The notes under the pieces were generated by a model. The model worked only from the letters and a program-made list of their open reading frames with translations. It had not been told where the DNA came from and searched no databases. A stretch of DNA of 64,000 nt from Hymenobacter terricola (lineage in GTDB: Bacteria > Bacteroidota > Bacteroidia > Cytophagales > Hymenobacteraceae), in NCBI RefSeq assembly GCF_017921975.2, contig NZ_JAGEMO020000001.1, positions 248,001-312,000 on the forward strand. The letters run 5' to 3'. This document shows positions 61,538 to 64,000 of this stretch, piece after piece (the first letter of the stretch is position 1; every line of letters begins with the position of its first letter). Both the position numbers and the translations under genes were made by a program.

Positions 61538-63406
61538 ATGTTTCAAACCTCCGAATACGACGTCATTGTAGTGGGCGCGGGCCACGCGGGCTGCGAGGCC
61601 GCCGCCGCTGCCGCCAACCTCGGCTCGAAAGTGCTGCTGGTGACGATGAACATGAACACCATCGCCCAGATGTCGTGCAACCCAGCCATGGGCGGCGTGG
61701 CCAAGGGCCAGATTGTGCGCGAAATCGACGCGCTGGGCGGCCAGTCGGGCATCATCACCGACCAGACCATGATTCAGTTCCGGATGCTGAACCGCTCCAA
61801 AGGCCCCGCCATGTGGAGCCCGCGCGCCCAGAGCGACCGCATGCGCTTCGCCGAAGCCTGGCGCCTGACCCTGGAAGGCATCGCCAACGTGGATTTCTGG
61901 CAGGAAGCCGTGACCGGCGTGGTGGTGGAAAACGACACCGTGGTAGGCGTGAAAACGGCTCTCGGCATCGAGTTCCGGGGCAAGTCCGTGGTGCTCACGA
62001 ACGGCACGTTCCTGAACGGCCTCATCCACATCGGCGAGAAAAATTTTGGTGGCGGCCGGGCGGCCGAGAAGGGCAGCCGCGGCATTACCGAGCAATTGCT
62101 GGAGCTGGGTTTTGAGGCCGGGCGCATGAAAACCGGCACCCCGCCCCGCGTGGACGGCCGCAGCCTCGACTACGCCAAAATGGAGGTACAGGGCGGTGAC
62201 GAGGTGCCCAGCAAATTCTCCTACCTCGACACGCCGCGCCTCACCCAGCAGCGCCCCTGCTACATCACCTACACCAACGAGCGGGTGCACAACATCCTGC
62301 GCGAGGGGTTCGAGAAGTCGCCCATGTTCCAGGGCCGCATCAAGGGCCTGGGGCCGCGCTACTGCCCCAGCGTGGAGGACAAAATCAACCGTTTCGCCGA
62401 CAAGGACCGGCACCAGATTTTTGTGGAGCCCGAGGGCTGGAGCACCGTGGAATGCTACGTAAACGGCTTCAGCAGCTCGCTGCCGGAGGACGTGCAGTAC
62501 CGCGCCCTGCGCGAAATCGCGGGCTTTGAGAATGCGAAGATGTTCCGCCCCGGCTACGCCATCGAGTACGACTTTTTCCCGCCCACGCAGCTGGCGCTCA
62601 CACTCGAAACCAAGCTGATTGCAGGCCTCTATTTCGCGGGTCAAATCAACGGCACCACGGGCTACGAGGAAGCCGCCTGCCAGGGCCTGATGGCGGGCAT
62701 CAACGCGCACAACAAGGTGCACGGCAAGGCGCCTTTCGTGCTCAAAAGGAGCGAGGCGTACATCGGCGTGCTCATTGATGACCTGGTGAACAAGGGCACC
62801 GACGAGCCCTACCGCATGTTCACGAGCCGCGCCGAGCACCGCATTCTGCTGCGCCAGGACAACGCCGATTTGCGCCTTACGCCGCTGGGCCACGAGCTGG
62901 GCCTGGCTTCGGATGAGCGGCTGGAGCGAGTTCGCATGAAGGAAGGGCAAACGGCTGAAATCGCCGAGCTGCTCCAGAAATTTGCCATCGAAATCGCCGA
63001 AATCAACCCGCTGCTGGTGGAGCTGGGCTCGGCCGAAATCCACGAAAAAACCCGCGCCGTGAACCTGCTGCGCCGGCCCAACGTGGAGCTGGCTGACCTG
63101 CGCCGCGCCCTGTCCGCCCTTGACGAAGCCCTGGTCGCTTACGACGCGGAAGCCCTGGAGCAGGCCATCATCAACATCAAGTACGAAACGTATTTGCAGA
63201 AGGAAAACCAGCAGGCGGCCCGGCAGCAGGAGTTGGAAAACTTCGTGATTCAGGGCCGGCTCGACTACCGGGCCATGCCTGCCCTCAGCCACGAGGCCCG
63301 CGAAAAGCTGCTCAAGATTCAGCCCGAAACCATTGGCCAGGCCTCGCGCATCAGCGGCATCTCGCCCGCTGACGTGTCGGTGCTGATGGTGTACCTTGGG
63401 CGGTAG
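61538..63406 (+). CDS. mnmG: tRNA uridine-5-carboxymethylaminomethyl modification enzyme, large subunit
   Basis: A 622-residue FAD protein of standard length that, with MnmE, modifies U34 of several tRNAs. The FAD-binding GAGHAGCEAAAAAANLGSK is at residues 12-30. Typical MnmG blocks follow: MSCNPAMGGVAKGQIVREID, MKTGTPPRVDGRSLDY, INGTTGYEEAACQGLMAGIN, MFTSRAEHRILLRQDNADLR and the C-terminal helical MnmE-binding region. ATG 61538 gives the conserved start YDVIVVGAGHAGCE. The leader is filled by a family C repeat and preceded by the parS-like site. Confidence 0.97.
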   Translation: MFQTSEYDVIVVGAGHAGCEAAAAAANLGSKVLLVTMNMNTIAQMSCNPAMGGVAKGQIVREIDALGGQSGIITDQTMIQFRMLNRSKGPAMWSPRAQSDRMRFAEAWRLTLEGIANVDFWQEAVTGVVVENDTVVGVKTALGIEFRGKSVVLTNGTFLNGLIHIGEKNFGGGRAAEKGSRGITEQLLELGFEAGRMKTGTPPRVDGRSLDYAKMEVQGGDEVPSKFSYLDTPRLTQQRPCYITYTNERVHNILREGFEKSPMFQGRIKGLGPRYCPSVEDKINRFADKDRHQIFVEPEGWSTVECYVNGFSSSLPEDVQYRALREIAGFENAKMFRPGYAIEYDFFPPTQLALTLETKLIAGLYFAGQINGTTGYEEAACQGLMAGINAHNKVHGKAPFVLKRSEAYIGVLIDDLVNKGTDEPYRMFTSRAEHRILLRQDNADLRLTPLGHELGLASDERLERVRMKEGQTAEIAELLQKFAIEIAEINPLLVELGSAEIHEKTRAVNLLRRPNVELADLRRALSALDEALVAYDAEALEQAIINIKYETYLQKENQQAARQQELENFVIQGRLDYRAMPALSHEAREKLLKIQPETIGQASRISGISPADVSVLMVYLGR

Positions 63407-63418
63407 GAGAGTGTTTGT

Positions 63419-63778
63419 GTGGTGCTACGTAAACGCTACTTTTTGCTATTAGAGCTTGCCGCCGGAGCTGGAGTAGTTGGCTTGCTGCTATTTCAATTTC
63501 TGTATCCCAAACTGTTCGATAGCGCAGAGTACTTCGAAAAGGTACTCCTCATTTGGCGGTTTTCCGCGCTGGGGTTGCTGCTCGGGTTTATTGTGGGCTT
63601 GTTTATGACGCTTCGCAACTTGGTGCGTAAGCTTTGGAGGCCAGCCTTGGGATGGCTGCTAATATGCGGGTTGGGCTTGGGCGCAAGTATAGTCTTATGG
63701 GTAGCCACTAGCATCATTATGATGGGCTCCATGGGCGACCCGGGCCCAGCTGAGGCTGCTCGTATAGAAGCCCGATAG
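63419..63778 (+). CDS. Small hypothetical membrane protein
   Basis: A 119-residue protein with three probable membrane helices (LLLELAAGAGVVGLLLFQFL, FSALGLLLGFIVGLFMTL, LGWLLICGLGLGASIVLWVA). No known family. The start is GTG 63419 or GTG 63422; no ATG is available. It is 12 bases after mnmG and may be co-transcribed with it. The base composition is slightly less GC-rich than mnmG. Confidence 0.6.
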   Translation: MVLRKRYFLLLELAAGAGVVGLLLFQFLYPKLFDSAEYFEKVLLIWRFSALGLLLGFIVGLFMTLRNLVRKLWRPALGWLLICGLGLGASIVLWVATSIIMMGSMGDPGPAEAARIEAR

Positions 63779-63888
63779 CATCAACAACAGCCTGACTGCG
63801 TTCCTGCCAAAATCTTACGAACTTTGCCCGGCTACCCAATACACCGCGTCGCACCTGTGTCGGCCGGCTTTTGCCTTTAGAAGTATCC

Positions 63889-64000
63889 GTGTCCTACGAA
63901 CGAATTGATAATTGCCCGGTTTGCGGCAAAACCGACTTCAAGAACAAGCTGGTGGTGGAAGACCGCACGGTGAGCCACGAGAGTTTTGCCATTGTGCAGT
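63889..64000 (+). CDS. Class I SAM-dependent methyltransferase, N-terminus (partial)
   Basis: Only 37 codons are in the window, from GTG 63889. SYERIDNCPVCGKTDF with a Cys-x2-Cys knuckle, then VVEDRTVSHESFAIV, is the start typical of Bacteroidota zinc-ribbon methyltransferases that recur after mnmG. The catalytic part lies beyond base 64000. The call rests on the N-terminal pattern only. Confidence 0.5.
   Translation, partial: MSYERIDNCPVCGKTDFKNKLVVEDRTVSHESFAIVQ

Noticed and set aside
1-64000. tRNA, rRNA, transposase, integrase or phage genes
   Set aside because: None was found by eye; no cloverleaf with a clear T-loop motif and no DDE or tyrosine-recombinase protein is present. A covariance-model scan would be needed to exclude small RNAs.

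Overview
The window looks like a chromosomal piece of a GC-rich Bacteroidota bacterium, most probably in the Hymenobacter group (Cytophagales, Hymenobacteraceae). The signs are a TonB receptor next to a DUF4249 lipoprotein, two type IX secretion/gliding proteins (PorP/SprF-like and GldJ-like), a secreted protein with a type IX sorting tail, several sigma/anti-sigma pairs, a BlaI/BlaR1-TonB pair, and TAnnTTTG-type promoter boxes. The taxonomic call is inference from gene families and base composition. No tRNA, rRNA, CRISPR array, transposase or integrase was seen.

Layout. 1-4267: tail of a TonB-dependent receptor, a DUF4249 lipoprotein and an MG2/plug protein, one outer-membrane uptake operon. 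4268-10005: a lower-GC Fic gene behind two large palindromes, DNA polymerase I, an AT-richer orphan lipoprotein, and a second decayed copy of the polA 3' end. 10070-15045: DoxX, a tiny Lys-rich protein, DinB, a carboxylesterase and a sigma54-type activator. 15341-20091: TolC, UspA, HlyD/EmrA and EmrB-like MFS, a tripartite drug efflux operon. 20217-25267: a lipoprotein, BlaR1-TonB/BlaI with paired operators, and a secreted trehalase. 25367-27746: a frameshifted ECF sigma factor and its membrane partner, which carries a 9 x 7-residue repeat. 27881-31807: a type IX cargo protein and a PorT-like barrel. 32012-36195: a vWA protein divergent from a sigma factor plus anti-sigma/TonB fusion. 36258-41915: S33 and M28 peptidases, a dodecin-like protein, fumarase. 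42086-48943: GNAT, diacylglycerol kinase, small lipoprotein, DinB, gluconokinase, DUF4382 protein, AsmA. 49413-53843: OmpA, PorP/SprF, GldJ, ComF. 54062-64000: a CMD protein, exonuclease III, DUF4175, an anti-sigma kinase, YbeY, arginyltransferase, MnmG and the start of a methyltransferase.

The most notable non-coding content is a dense set of dispersed inverted repeats (at least eleven elements in six families). Two families have the layout of REP sequences: a GTAG tetranucleotide followed by a hairpin, placed as inverted pairs. A 14-bp perfect match to the ParB-binding site parS lies just upstream of mnmG, which suggests the right end of the window is in the origin-proximal part of the chromosome.
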